Origin: JBMOLK01 sp049325575
Lineage (GTDB): Bacteria; Bacillota; Clostridia; Acetivibrionales; Acetivibrionaceae
Direction of reading: 5' to 3'
Assembly: GCA_049325575.1 (NCBI GenBank)
Contig: JBMOLK010000312.1
Coordinates: 1 to 34,796, forward strand
Length of the DNA stretch: 34,796 nt
Each line of letters opens with the position of its first letter. Positions within the stretch are counted from its first letter, which is position 1. Below the pieces are notes generated by a model, which saw only the letters and a program-made list of their open reading frames with translations, was not told the DNA's origin and did not search any database. Shown piece by piece: positions 1-7,995 of the stretch. A program made the translations under genes and the position numbers.

Positions 1-302
1 AAAAGAACTCTGAAACGCCTTTGTTCATCCTAAGCATTCATTTTATCAGCTTTAAATAAAACGACAGTGTTTTAGCCAATAAAAAATCAAGTTTTACTTA
101 TACCATATATAATAAAGTGTTTTTTTAAAAAATGCAAGATATTATTTATATAATTTCATATTTTTTGTGATAAAATTTTAACACTATGAAATTACGAAAA
201 AACTTGAAAATATTATATAGTTACAAAGCCGATAATAAATAGTAAAATATTAGATATAAAAAGGATGTATTGAATTAATAAGATTGGAAAAGGGTGAATA
301 AT
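1..302. other. AT-rich left-edge intergenic region
   Basis: No coding region, RNA gene or convincing terminator was seen here. The stretch is very AT-rich and probably holds the promoter of the transglutaminase-like gene that follows, but no clear pair of -35 and -10 boxes with proper spacing could be picked out. Any upstream gene lies outside the window. Confidence 0.4.
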
Positions 303-1526
303 TTGTCGGATATAGGTGAGGTATTTGGTATAGGAAATATAAACATTATATCAGTATCCATAGTATTTTTATTTTTAATACCGATCTTGACCGGATTTTT
401 TTACAGGTTTTCAAAAGAGAATATCAGATATACCTTTGATTCGCTTATTGGTAATCTTGAGTTTTTATTTGGTCTGGTCATTTCTATTTATTTAACCAGG
501 AAGATTTTTTTTGAAAATGAGTTTATTGTTTTTAGAAAGATACATGATCTTATACCGGATGGTGTTAAAGCTGTTTTATATGGGCAAGACATAATAACCT
601 ACCTGGTATGTGTACCATTCATACTTGCATTTGTTATACTTCTATTAAAGCTGGTGGTATATCCTTTTTACAATTTGTTTGCAGAACCGTTTACCAACAT
701 TATTTATAAGATTTTCAGCTCAATGAACAGTGTTGTTAGAAGTTTTATAGGGGCACTTTGTCAGATACCAAAGGCAGTCTTTACAGTTTTGGTTTTTGGG
801 CTTCTGATTAATTTTTACTCGTATTATTTTTATTCACCTCATTTATCCAAATGGTTAAATGAGTCAAGAGTATACCAGCTTCTTTACTCTACAGCTATTG
901 AACCTACATTGAATTCCAACATAGCAAAGAAGATCCCTGTTATATTAAATGATTCTTTTTCAAGACAGGGAGAAGACAAAGGCAGTGCCAACAGGCCTGA
1001 TATTGGAGAAATTGCAAAAAAATTAAGCGGCGGCAATATAAGGGTAATAGAGTATTTTAACGGTGTTACTCTTGATGAAGCTGTTAAATCTACAGAGGAA
1101 ATAGACGAAACTGCAAGGAAGATAGTAGGAAATGAAAAGAACAGCAGGCAGAAAGCATATCTTATATACAAATGGATTACCCGTAACATAAAATATGATT
1201 ATGATAAGGCAGAACGTGTAAGTAAAAATGCAAAAGGGATAGAATCCGGGTCTATTGTTGCCTTTAACACAAGAAAGGGAATCTGTTTTGACTATTCGTG
1301 TCTTTATATTTCCATGTGCAGGTCAGTAGGAGTCAAAGTGAATCTTGTAACAGGGTTGGGATACAGTGGTGTATCCTGGGGAGACCATGCATGGAACAGG
1401 GTTTATTACAGTGAAGAAAACAGATGGATAGAAGTTGATACTACTTTTGGTACGGCAGCAAACTATTTTGACAAACCTGACTTTAATGTTGACCACAAAT
1501 ACCCTGAAATTCAGGGTGAGTGGTAA
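303..1526 (+). CDS. Membrane-anchored transglutaminase-like cysteine protein
   Basis: The N-terminal half has about four hydrophobic segments (near residues 15-36, 50-68, 100-123 and 150-178, counted from the GTG at 294). A soluble C-terminal half follows with the transglutaminase-core triad: Cys331 in KGICFDYS, His365 in GDHAW and Asp382 in EVDTTFG. In the family this papain-like fold acts as a protease, peptidase or amide-exchange enzyme; the substrate cannot be told from sequence. A GTG at 294 lies inside the best Shine-Dalgarno (AAAGGGTG), whereas the TTG at 303 is about 8 nt downstream of it, so TTG is preferred and would shorten the protein by three residues. The stop is only 2 nt from the stop of the convergent YmaF-type gene. 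Membrane topology suggests the triad acts on one face of the membrane, perhaps the wall side. The exact role is unknown. Confidence 0.85.
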   Translation: MSDIGEVFGIGNINIISVSIVFLFLIPILTGFFYRFSKENIRYTFDSLIGNLEFLFGLVISIYLTRKIFFENEFIVFRKIHDLIPDGVKAVLYGQDIITYLVCVPFILAFVILLLKLVVYPFYNLFAEPFTNIIYKIFSSMNSVVRSFIGALCQIPKAVFTVLVFGLLINFYSYYFYSPHLSKWLNESRVYQLLYSTAIEPTLNSNIAKKIPVILNDSFSRQGEDKGSANRPDIGEIAKKLSGGNIRVIEYFNGVTLDEAVKSTEEIDETARKIVGNEKNSRQKAYLIYKWITRNIKYDYDKAERVSKNAKGIESGSIVAFNTRKGICFDYSCLYISMCRSVGVKVNLVTGLGYSGVSWGDHAWNRVYYSEENRWIEVDTTFGTAANYFDKPDFNVDHKYPEIQGEW

Positions 1527-1528
1527 CA

Positions 1529-1849
1529 TTACACATATGCTTTATCTAATAAACCGTGTGAGATATATTCCACTTCTTCATCCGTATAGCTTCTAAATAT
1601 ATGTTCATGCAATAAGTTTAGTTCAAGTTTACCTTCCATCTTGTGAATATGGCCGTTTTCAGTCTTTATAGGAAGTCCGGTAAACCCTGAGAAATAATGG
1701 GTATGACCATTATAAGAGGATATTCCGAAGAATGTGTGAAGGTGAAATGAGTCAATTCCAATCATGTAATCTGTTTGGCCCAAAATAATATGTTTATGTC
1801 TATTGGAGTTTTTGGTTTCAAACTTGTATCTGTGTATATGAGGATACAT
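1529..1849 (-). CDS. YmaF-type histidine-rich small protein
   Basis: This 106-residue protein has six evenly scattered HxH motifs (residues 4-6, 18-20, 36-38, 49-51, 67-69 and 81-83) with aromatic and glycine spacing such as NGHTHYFSGFTG and NGHIHKMEG. That pattern matches my memory of the YmaF family, whose function is not established. The histidine pairs suggest metal binding, which is inference. The start is set by an ATG at 1849 with GGAGG at 1856-1860; the frame is open further upstream, but without a comparable site. There is no signal peptide or membrane segment, so it is probably cytoplasmic. It converges on the transglutaminase-like gene with 2 nt between stops, so there is no room for a separate terminator. 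Confidence 0.75.
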   Translation of the reverse strand: MYPHIHRYKFETKNSNRHKHIILGQTDYMIGIDSFHLHTFFGISSYNGHTHYFSGFTGLPIKTENGHIHKMEGKLELNLLHEHIFRSYTDEEVEYISHGLLDKAYV

Positions 1850-2193
1850 ATAATACCTCCTTGAGATTATGATGAAGCTTAAAAGTAACATAAAACGTTT
1901 TCAGTATTAATTTATACAAAACGGATCAATTTATTAATCCAATATTTGTATTGAAGGCAGGGCCAACAAAATAAAACATATAAAAAAATGTTTTTTGTCA
2001 TTTTAGTGTGGTAAATATGAGACTGTACTACATAATAGAATATCAGCTTATATAGTATTCATGATCATATTTATATCATAAATATATAGTAATGTATTAT
2101 ATGTATTATATCAGGTTCTTTAAACTATCATACCGCAGTTTTAGCTAAGCTCATATTTGAGGTGTTTATATAAAAATAATACGAGGTGAAGTT
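1850..2193. other. Divergent intergenic region, YmaF / korA
   Basis: This is about 340 AT-rich nucleotides between two divergently transcribed genes, so it should hold promoters for both. It contains short repeated words (TGTATTATA near 2093-2110), but no dyad, riboswitch or small open frame that I could support. The korA ribosome binding site, GAGGTGAAG, lies at its right end. Confidence 0.4.
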
Positions 2194-3870
2194 ATGGATT
2201 ATAACATACTTATCGGTGGTTCAGCCGGCCAGGGAATGGAAACTCTTTCATCAATACTGGAAAAGATTTTAAAAAGAAAAGGCTTTGAAATCTTTACTAT
2301 CAGAGATTATATGTCTAGAGTGAGGGGTGGACACAATTTTATTCAGATACGCTTTAGCGACAAGAAGTTGAGTTCGCACAGGGACGGACTTAGCGGAATT
2401 ATAGCTTTAAATGATGAAACCATTTCAATTCATACAAAGAGGCTTGATGAGTATGGTTTTATTATTGGAGATGAGGAACTAACCATTAATGATAATAGGC
2501 TTGTAAAGCTTCCTTTGAAGTTCTGGGCAAAGAATATTGGGAATTTAAAGGTTTTTGGAAGTGTTGCCATTGGAGCAGTTCTTAAAATGTTTGATCTGGA
2601 TTTGTCATTTGTACAAGGTGTATTGGAGGATACTTTTAAAAAGGATGCTGCTGCACAGAATATGACTGCTGTAGAAGAAGGCTGCAAATTAGTGGATTCC
2701 AGATATAAAATAGATCTTCCTTCAAAAGATGATAATATTCTAATAAACGGAAATGATGCTATCGCCCTTGGGGTTCTGGCTGCCGGATGTAAGTTCTACT
2801 CTGCATACCCTATGACGCCTTCTACCAGTATAATGAATTATCTTGCAAGCAAGATGGAAGATGCAAAAATAGTTGTTGAGCAGGCGGAGGATGAAATTGC
2901 GGCAATTAATATGGCTATTGGAGCATCTTATGCCGGTGTCAGAGCTATGACCGGTACATCAGGTGGTGGTTTTGCACTCATGGTTGAAGCTTTGGGGCTT
3001 TCAGCAATGCAGGAGGTTCCGCTGGTTATTGCGGAAATTCAGAGACCAGGTCCTACTACCGGCCTTCCAACAAGAACTGAACAGGCAGATTTGAAGTTTG
3101 TCATATCAGCGTCACAGGGTGAGTTTCCAAGGATGGTCATAGCTCTAAGGAATCCCGAGGACTGTTTCTATCAGACTGTTAGAGCCTTCAATCTTGCCGA
3201 TAAGTATAGAATACCCGTTATACTGTTGGGGGATCAATTTTTGGCGGATTATACCAGTACGGTTAAGCCTTTTGATCTTGGCAGGGTAGAGATAATAAGG
3301 TACCTTAATATGGAGGAGTATTCTGACGGCAGGGAATTTAGAACATATGAGTTTACTGACAGCGGAATATCTCCACGTATAATACCCGGTAAGATAAAAG
3401 GAACCAGGGTTCTTGTAGATAGTGATGAGCACGATGAATACGGCAGGATAACCGAATCAGCAGAAGTTAGAGTAAGAATGAATGATAAAAGGTTAAGAAA
3501 GTTTGAAGCATTAAGTGAGGAGCTTATAGAACCATGTTTCTACGGTGTGGATGATCCGGATGTACTGATACTGGGCTGGGGATCATTGGATGGTCCTATC
3601 AGGGAAGCTGTAGCTTTATTAAACAAGGATAATAACAGGAAATATGGGGCTTTAGTGTTTGGTGATATCTGGCCGCTTCCTGTAAAACTCTTAAAAGAAA
3701 AAGCAAAACAGGCCAAGAGCATTATTAATGTTGAACAAAATGCAACGGGACAGCTTGCTTCGATAATAATGGAGGTTACCGGAATAGGGTGTACAGGGAG
3801 ATTTCTAAAATATGATGGAAGACCTGTTTCGGCAGAAGAAATTTATCATAGACTGAAGGAGGCAAACTAA
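2194..3870 (+). CDS. korA: 2-oxoacid:ferredoxin oxidoreductase, fused gamma-alpha subunit
   Basis: The product oxidatively decarboxylates a 2-oxoacid to an acyl-CoA and passes electrons to ferredoxin, together with the beta subunit encoded 1 nt downstream. Residues 1 to about 180 are the gamma (catalytic) domain, with GGSAGQGME at 8-16 and an RVRGGHNFIQIRF motif. From about residue 183 the alpha (pyrimidine-binding) domain follows, with the typical YPMTPSTS, EQAEDEIAAINMAIGAS, TSGGGFALM and RPGPTTGLPTRTEQADL motifs. At 558 residues it has the usual length for the fused gamma-alpha form. The substrate may be 2-oxoglutarate, or a branched-chain or other 2-oxoacid; sequence motifs do not decide. 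No ferredoxin-like delta subunit is adjacent, as is normal for the two-gene form. Start: ATG with GAGGTGAAG just upstream. Confidence 0.93.
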   Translation: MDYNILIGGSAGQGMETLSSILEKILKRKGFEIFTIRDYMSRVRGGHNFIQIRFSDKKLSSHRDGLSGIIALNDETISIHTKRLDEYGFIIGDEELTINDNRLVKLPLKFWAKNIGNLKVFGSVAIGAVLKMFDLDLSFVQGVLEDTFKKDAAAQNMTAVEEGCKLVDSRYKIDLPSKDDNILINGNDAIALGVLAAGCKFYSAYPMTPSTSIMNYLASKMEDAKIVVEQAEDEIAAINMAIGASYAGVRAMTGTSGGGFALMVEALGLSAMQEVPLVIAEIQRPGPTTGLPTRTEQADLKFVISASQGEFPRMVIALRNPEDCFYQTVRAFNLADKYRIPVILLGDQFLADYTSTVKPFDLGRVEIIRYLNMEEYSDGREFRTYEFTDSGISPRIIPGKIKGTRVLVDSDEHDEYGRITESAEVRVRMNDKRLRKFEALSEELIEPCFYGVDDPDVLILGWGSLDGPIREAVALLNKDNNRKYGALVFGDIWPLPVKLLKEKAKQAKSIINVEQNATGQLASIIMEVTGIGCTGRFLKYDGRPVSAEEIYHRLKEAN

Positions 3871-3871
3871 A

Positions 3872-4726
3872 ATGAGTGAGTGCAGCTTATGTACATTTGA
3901 GACAGCATGGTGTCCCGGATGTGGTGATTATAATATTCTTGATGCTTTAAAGACGGCTCTTGGAGAGCTAAAGAAAGAACCTCACCAGGTACTGGTCGTA
4001 GGTGGTATAGGCCAGGCAGCAAAAACACCGCAATATATAAACACCAATGGATTTTGCGGTCTCCACGGCAGAGCAGTTCCTCCTGCAGTTGCAGCAAAGA
4101 TTGCCAATAAGGATCTGACAGTAATAATAGATTCGGGTGATGGAGACTCCTATGGTGAAGGGGGGAATCACTTCATCCACAATATCAGGAGAAATGTTGA
4201 TATAGCTCATTTTGTTCACGACAACCAAATATACGGCCTCACAAAGGGGCAGGCGTCTCCTACTACTGACCCGGGCCATATTACAGATGTACAGCCTTTG
4301 GGCTCTTTAAATTCCCCGATGAATCCGCTGCTTCTGGCTCTATCTTTAGGTGCAGGATTTGTTGCCAGGGCTTTTAGCGGTAATAAGGAGCATCTGGTTA
4401 CTGTAATGATTGAAGCAATCAAATATAAAGGCTATGCCCTGGTTGATATTCTTCAGCCTTGTGTCAGCTTTAACAAGATAAATACTTTTCAGTGGTATAA
4501 TAAAAGGGTTTATAAGCTCGATGACAGCTATGACTACACCGATAGAATGAATGCTATGAATAAAGCCATGGAATGGGGAGATAAAATACCAATAGGGATA
4601 ATATATAAGAAAGAAATCCCCACATACCATGATAAAATTGACTTTCTTAAAAACGGCAAGCCGCTGGTTGACCAGGAACTTCCCGGAATTGAAAAAATAA
4701 GAGACTTTATGGAAGACTTTGTATAA
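3872..4726 (+). CDS. korB: 2-oxoacid:ferredoxin oxidoreductase, beta (TPP) subunit
   Basis: This 284-residue thiamine-diphosphate-binding subunit partners the product of korA. The N-terminus carries WCPGCGDYN (from about residue 13), conserved in this family. The TPP/Mg site is GDGDSYGEGGNHFIHNIRRN starting near residue 88, followed by NQIYGLTKGQ near 118. A later LQPCVSFN motif is also typical of KorB-like subunits. The gene starts 1 nt after the korA stop, and its Shine-Dalgarno (AAGGAGG, near 3856-3862) lies within the end of korA, so the two are almost certainly cotranscribed and translationally coupled. The pair ends at a strong hairpin terminator. The precise 2-oxoacid is not predictable; korB-like is the best family call. 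Confidence 0.93.
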   Translation: MSECSLCTFETAWCPGCGDYNILDALKTALGELKKEPHQVLVVGGIGQAAKTPQYINTNGFCGLHGRAVPPAVAAKIANKDLTVIIDSGDGDSYGEGGNHFIHNIRRNVDIAHFVHDNQIYGLTKGQASPTTDPGHITDVQPLGSLNSPMNPLLLALSLGAGFVARAFSGNKEHLVTVMIEAIKYKGYALVDILQPCVSFNKINTFQWYNKRVYKLDDSYDYTDRMNAMNKAMEWGDKIPIGIIYKKEIPTYHDKIDFLKNGKPLVDQELPGIEKIRDFMEDFV

Positions 4727-4729
4727 GAC

Positions 4730-4764
4730 AAAAATGTGTGGGGCATATAACCCCACACATTTTT
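4730..4764. terminator. Bidirectional terminator, korB / LCP gene
   Basis: A perfect 14-bp stem (arms 4730-4743 and 4751-4764) has a 7-nt loop. The GC-rich core is flanked by an A-run on the left arm and a T-run on the right arm, so it has a U-tract on both strands. It sits in the 42 nt between two convergent genes, so it should terminate both. Confidence 0.93.
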
Positions 4765-4768
4765 ACTG

Positions 4769-5851
4769 TTATTCGCCTATTATTATATAATATCTTTTGT
4801 TTATCATTTTACTTTTGCCTGTAACGGTAACACTTTCTATCTCATATTTATTGATGACGGCATCTTTTGCATGACCTATGTATGATGTAAGTATATCTCC
4901 AAATCCTATACTGTGTTTTAGATTTTTATTTAGTGTACCGATAAGTTTAGGAAGCTTATCAATATTCGTGACAGTTCCATGCTGTTCGATAAAGGCTTTA
5001 ATAAAAGTAGTCTGATTTTTCTTTCTTTCCAGGTCGCCTATCTGGATAAGCTTACCATCAGCGTCATAGCCCTGCCTGAACCTTACAAAGCCTTCGGCCT
5101 GCTTGCCGTTTAAGTGCTGACGGCCTTTGGCAAGATGGATTGAAAGGTCTTGAAACGGGTCATCATAGTTCATATCATATGGTACGTTTATACTTACTCC
5201 TCCAAAAAGGTTGACAATTTCTACGAAGCCTTCAGTGTTTACTTTGACATAATCACTGACCTCTATATCAAACTTCTCTTTAATTACTTCTGCCAGAAAA
5301 TTCATTGAATAAGGACTGAATTTACCTTTATACTTCATGTAGGGACCAATAAAATGGGCGCTGTTTATCTTATAAAAATCAGGATCGTTTGCTTTACCGT
5401 TTAACTCCAGGTAATGCTTGACTTTAAGATTATAATCAACATAAAGGTCTCTAGGAATCATTATGATTTTAAGCTTCTGATTTTTCTTATCTATACTTAG
5501 AATGCCTATAGTATCATATAAGCCGCTTATTTTATCGGCACCAACGAATAAAATATTCCTGCTGCCTTCTTCAACAAGTTTTTTTGAATATTTTTTCCCT
5601 TCCGTTAGGCCCGGGATGGAGTCAAAGTCAATCGCCCCATCGTCGGAGGATGTGTCCTGTTCTCTACCGTAAACGTCATCGGAAACTGTATGTTCCAGCG
5701 GATCAATAGTACCCTGGGGGACAGGATCTGCGGGTGCCGTTACAACCGAATCACCAGTGCCTATATAACCAAGTTTACCAAGGATTAGAACTAATACCCC
5801 GATAACTACAAAAACCCCTAACCAAATAAAAACAGACTTCTTATAATTCAT
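4769..5851 (-). CDS. LytR-CpsA-Psr (LCP) family cell-wall glycopolymer transferase
   Basis: LCP proteins attach wall teichoic acids, capsule or other glycopolymers from lipid pyrophosphate carriers to peptidoglycan on the outer face of the membrane. One transmembrane helix (residues about 7-25) is followed by an acidic, low-complexity linker (about 32-80). The LCP domain starts near 97: NILFVGADK, Asp113 in LYDTIGILSID, IPRDLYVDY with Arg134-Asp135, and the EGFVRFRQG and GDLERKKNQ motifs (Asp273, Arg276) that bind phosphate and metal in the family. The length of 360 residues is normal. GGAG lies 8 nt before the ATG. The gene stands alone, between the shared korB terminator and the divergent rubrerythrin gene. 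The glycopolymer it handles is unknown. Confidence 0.92.
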   Translation of the reverse strand: MNYKKSVFIWLGVFVVIGVLVLILGKLGYIGTGDSVVTAPADPVPQGTIDPLEHTVSDDVYGREQDTSSDDGAIDFDSIPGLTEGKKYSKKLVEEGSRNILFVGADKISGLYDTIGILSIDKKNQKLKIIMIPRDLYVDYNLKVKHYLELNGKANDPDFYKINSAHFIGPYMKYKGKFSPYSMNFLAEVIKEKFDIEVSDYVKVNTEGFVEIVNLFGGVSINVPYDMNYDDPFQDLSIHLAKGRQHLNGKQAEGFVRFRQGYDADGKLIQIGDLERKKNQTTFIKAFIEQHGTVTNIDKLPKLIGTLNKNLKHSIGFGDILTSYIGHAKDAVINKYEIESVTVTGKSKMINKRYYIIIGE

Positions 5852-6035
5852 TATAAAACTCCTTGAATACTATTTTTGCTTCTTGCTTTATCTCTATAAA
5901 CAGGTTAGATAAATACTATTTTAACACAAACTTAATAAAAATCGGACCAAAAATCAAAAATTTAAGGAAAATTTAAAATGGTTGTAATAATATGGTGCAG
6001 AGATTCATATATTTTGGTGGAACATGGGTTTAGTT

Positions 6036-6063
6036 TAGAATAAGTTATTATTTTCTTATTCTA
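6036..6063. promoter_or_regulatory. Dyad operator candidate at the rubrerythrin promoter
   Basis: A perfect 9-bp inverted repeat, TAGAATAAG (6036-6044) and CTTATTCTA (6055-6063), has a 10-nt AT spacer. Its right arm covers the position expected for the -35 box of the promoter whose -10 is at 6083. It has no T-run or GC core typical of a terminator. A repressor site is inferred from position; it does not match a PerR or Fur box that I can recite exactly. Confidence 0.45.
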
Positions 6064-6079
6064 TAAAATAATCGTTTTA

Positions 6080-6088
6080 TGCTATAAT
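6080..6088 (+). promoter_or_regulatory. Extended -10 promoter of rubrerythrin
   Basis: TGCTATAAT is a perfect extended -10 element (TGn followed by TATAAT) 67 nt before the rubrerythrin ATG. The -35 position (6060-6065) is poor, which fits a promoter that relies on the extended -10. The overlap of a dyad with the -35 region suggests repression. Confidence 0.55.
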
Positions 6089-6154
6089 CTATGGGTATAA
6101 ATAATAATGTCTAAATTAAACCAAATTAATTCATGTTTTTAAGGGAGGGTTAAG

Positions 6155-6748
6155 ATGAAAAGTTTAAAGGGTACTAAAACAATGGAAAATCTGATGAAAG
6201 CCTTTGCCGGCGAGTCACAGGCTCGCACCAGATATACTTTCTATTCTAAGATTGCAAACAAAGAAGGATATAGGCAGATAGAAGCAATTTTTAACGAAAC
6301 TGCAGATAATGAAAAGGAGCATGCAAAAAGATTTTATAAGCTTTTGCTTGAAGGGCTAAACGGAGAGCTGCCTGCTATGGTTGAAATAAATGCTGCTTAT
6401 CCTGTTGCACAGGGGACTACTTTTGATAATTTAAAGGCAGCAGCAGCAGGTGAAAATGAAGAATGGACAGAGCTCTATCCGAAGTTTGCCGAAGTAGCGG
6501 CGCAGGAAGGTTTTCCGGAAGTGGCTGCAGCTTTTAAAATGATTGCAAAGGTAGAAGAGAAGCATGAAGCAAGATACAAAAAGCTTGCAGACAATATAGC
6601 TAACAATATGGTATTTAAAAAAGACGGTAAAGTTTATTGGAAGTGCGGCAACTGCGGATATATTCATGAAGGGGATAGTGCTCCGGTTACATGCCCGGCA
6701 TGCCTTCATCCTCAAGCGCATTTTGAAGTTTTTGTAGAGAATTATTAA
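6155..6748 (+). CDS. rbr: Rubrerythrin (peroxide-reducing diiron protein)
   Basis: Rubrerythrin reduces hydrogen peroxide to water in anaerobes, with electrons from NADH via rubredoxin-type carriers. Residues 1 to about 145 form the ferritin-like four-helix diiron domain, with Glu20, Glu53 and His56 (NEKEHAKR), a glutamate near 97-100, and Glu134 with His137 (EEKHEARY). The C-terminal rubredoxin-like domain has Cys164, Cys167, Cys180 and Cys183 (CGNCGY and CPACLHP). At 197 residues it has the usual size of classical rubrerythrin. The ATG follows a strong GGGAGGG site. It is monocistronic: its own promoter lies upstream, and a long hairpin lies between it and the convergent regulator gene. Oxidative-stress control is likely from the function and the dyad over the promoter, but is not proven. 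Confidence 0.95.
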   Translation: MKSLKGTKTMENLMKAFAGESQARTRYTFYSKIANKEGYRQIEAIFNETADNEKEHAKRFYKLLLEGLNGELPAMVEINAAYPVAQGTTFDNLKAAAAGENEEWTELYPKFAEVAAQEGFPEVAAAFKMIAKVEEKHEARYKKLADNIANNMVFKKDGKVYWKCGNCGYIHEGDSAPVTCPACLHPQAHFEVFVENY

Positions 6749-6837
6749 TTCATTATTTTAGTTAATTATATTAATTGTATATAACCCTGCAAAAATATTA
6801 GTGAAGGCAATAAGACAGACTAACAGGGATATTGGAT

Positions 6838-6897
6838 AATAATAAAAAGTAAAGCCTGGGTGTGAATATACTTACCCAGGCTTTACTTTTTATTATT
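6838..6897. terminator. Long bidirectional terminator, rubrerythrin / LytTR regulator
   Basis: A perfect 24-bp inverted repeat (arms 6838-6861 and 6874-6897) has a 12-nt loop. The GC-rich core AAAGCCTGGGT is flanked by A/T runs that give a U-tract on both strands. It overlaps the stop codon of the minus-strand response regulator (6896-6898), so it can end both transcripts. Confidence 0.92.
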
Positions 6898-7642
6898 AAA
6901 ACAGCTTTTGAAGCTCTTCATACCGGTCATGGGTGATAAGGGCATCTTTATCAGTATTTCGAAGCTTTACAACGTATGTCCAACGACCGTATGGAAATAC
7001 CTTATGAATCATTAAAAGGTTTATTATATAAGATTTGTGGCTCCTGAAGAAGATTGTTTTGTCAAGCCGGTCTTCCAGCTCGCTTAAGCCTTCAGAGGTT
7101 ATATAACGCTCATCAGAAGTATATATGGCCGTATTCCTGTCTTCTCTCTGAATAAGTATAATATCTTCCATGTCTATAAAGCTGATACCTTCCTTGTTCT
7201 TTATGATTAGCTTATCCAGAGCTTTTGTATGACTTATCACATGCTTTACCACCTGTTCGTCAGCTTCACCTGAAAGACTTTTAATACGCTCAAGAGTCTT
7301 GTGTATCCTCTCTACTTTAAACGGTTTAATCATGTAATCAAAAGCGTAAACTTCAAAAGCATCGGGCATATATTCCTGATGGGCTGTTGCAAATATAATA
7401 ATGGTTTTCGGGTTGATATCCATAACCTTTTTGGCGCATTCAATTCCACTTAAGCCGGGCATCTCAACATCCAAAAAAATTACATCAGGTCTTAGTGATT
7501 CGGCAAGGCAGAAGGCGGTGTTACCGTCTTCTGCTTCACCAACAAGTTCAAAGCCTTCTATTTTGGAGACAGCCTTTTTTAACAGTATCCTCATTCCGGC
7601 GTCATCATCGGCAATCAGCATCTTGTATTCCAAGCTTATCAC
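6896..7642 (-). CDS. LytTR-family response regulator
   Basis: This 248-residue two-component regulator has a receiver domain (about residues 7-120) with acidic pocket ADDD (11-14), phospho-acceptor Asp58 in IFLDVEMPG, Thr86 and Lys106 (IKPF). The C-terminal LytTR DNA-binding domain (about 140-248) has the typical FFRSHKSYIINL segment and binds direct repeats in target promoters. A GTG start at 7642 overlaps the stop of the upstream 110-residue gene by 4 nt (GTGA), indicating translational coupling; AGAGG lies just upstream. A later ATG (7621) would remove the first seven residues and is less well supported. The likely partner is the GHKL kinase at the head of the same minus-strand cluster, with nfeD and floA between. 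Targets are unknown. Confidence 0.93.
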   Translation of the reverse strand: MISLEYKMLIADDDAGMRILLKKAVSKIEGFELVGEAEDGNTAFCLAESLRPDVIFLDVEMPGLSGIECAKKVMDINPKTIIIFATAHQEYMPDAFEVYAFDYMIKPFKVERIHKTLERIKSLSGEADEQVVKHVISHTKALDKLIIKNKEGISFIDMEDIILIQREDRNTAIYTSDERYITSEGLSELEDRLDKTIFFRSHKSYIINLLMIHKVFPYGRWTYVVKLRNTDKDALITHDRYEELQKLF

Positions 7643-7971
7643 CGACCTCTTCTAAGGGACTTAGGCTTGCCTAGAATTTCTGAAAAGACTAAGCCGCGTA
7701 GAATATCACTATCAGACATACTCGATAGATTCAGATAATCCTGGCTATCGCTGTTTGTCACCGGCACAGGCTGCTCAATTAAATCCGGCTTCGCATCTTC
7801 TTTCGCAGCCTGGACTTTATTGTCTGTAACTTTTGCCTTTGTATCAGGTTTTTTTGTTTTTAACCTGTTTACACTTTGGGCCGAATGGTTATTTAAAGGC
7901 TTTTTACCATCTTGAACGCTTTGGGCCATATCTGCAATGGTTTCTATAATATCAAACAGTGAACCGCTCAT
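7639..7971 (-). CDS. Uncharacterised 110-residue protein downstream of floA
   Basis: I do not recognise the function. The N-terminus (residues 1-20, SLFDIIETIADMAQ) looks like a short amphipathic helix. The middle (about 25-75) is Lys/Pro/Gln-rich and probably disordered. The C-terminus (about 86-110) has a hydrophobic helix, ILRGLVFSEILGKP, and ends with a basic tail, KSLRRGR. There is no signal peptide or transmembrane span. It starts 24 nt after floA and its stop overlaps the regulator start by 4 nt, so it is part of the same unit. GGAG lies about 11 nt before the ATG. Its place between a flotillin and a response regulator suggests it may be a peripheral partner of FloA or an adaptor, but that is speculation. 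Confidence 0.75.
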   Translation of the reverse strand: MSGSLFDIIETIADMAQSVQDGKKPLNNHSAQSVNRLKTKKPDTKAKVTDNKVQAAKEDAKPDLIEQPVPVTNSDSQDYLNLSSMSDSDILRGLVFSEILGKPKSLRRGR

Positions 7972-7995
7972 GGATTATACAGCTCCTTTATGCAG

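Larger units (their letters stand above)
5852..6154. other. Divergent intergenic region, LCP gene / rubrerythrin
   Basis: About 300 AT-rich nucleotides lie between two divergent starts. The right half holds the rubrerythrin promoter and a 9-bp dyad, listed separately. The left half should carry the LCP gene promoter, but I could not assign boxes with proper spacing. No open frame or RNA gene was seen. Confidence 0.4.

Noticed and set aside
1501..1517. Palindrome ACCCTGAAATTCAGGGT at the end of the transglutaminase-like gene
   Set aside because: It lies in coding sequence and has no T-run on either strand, so a terminator call is not supported.
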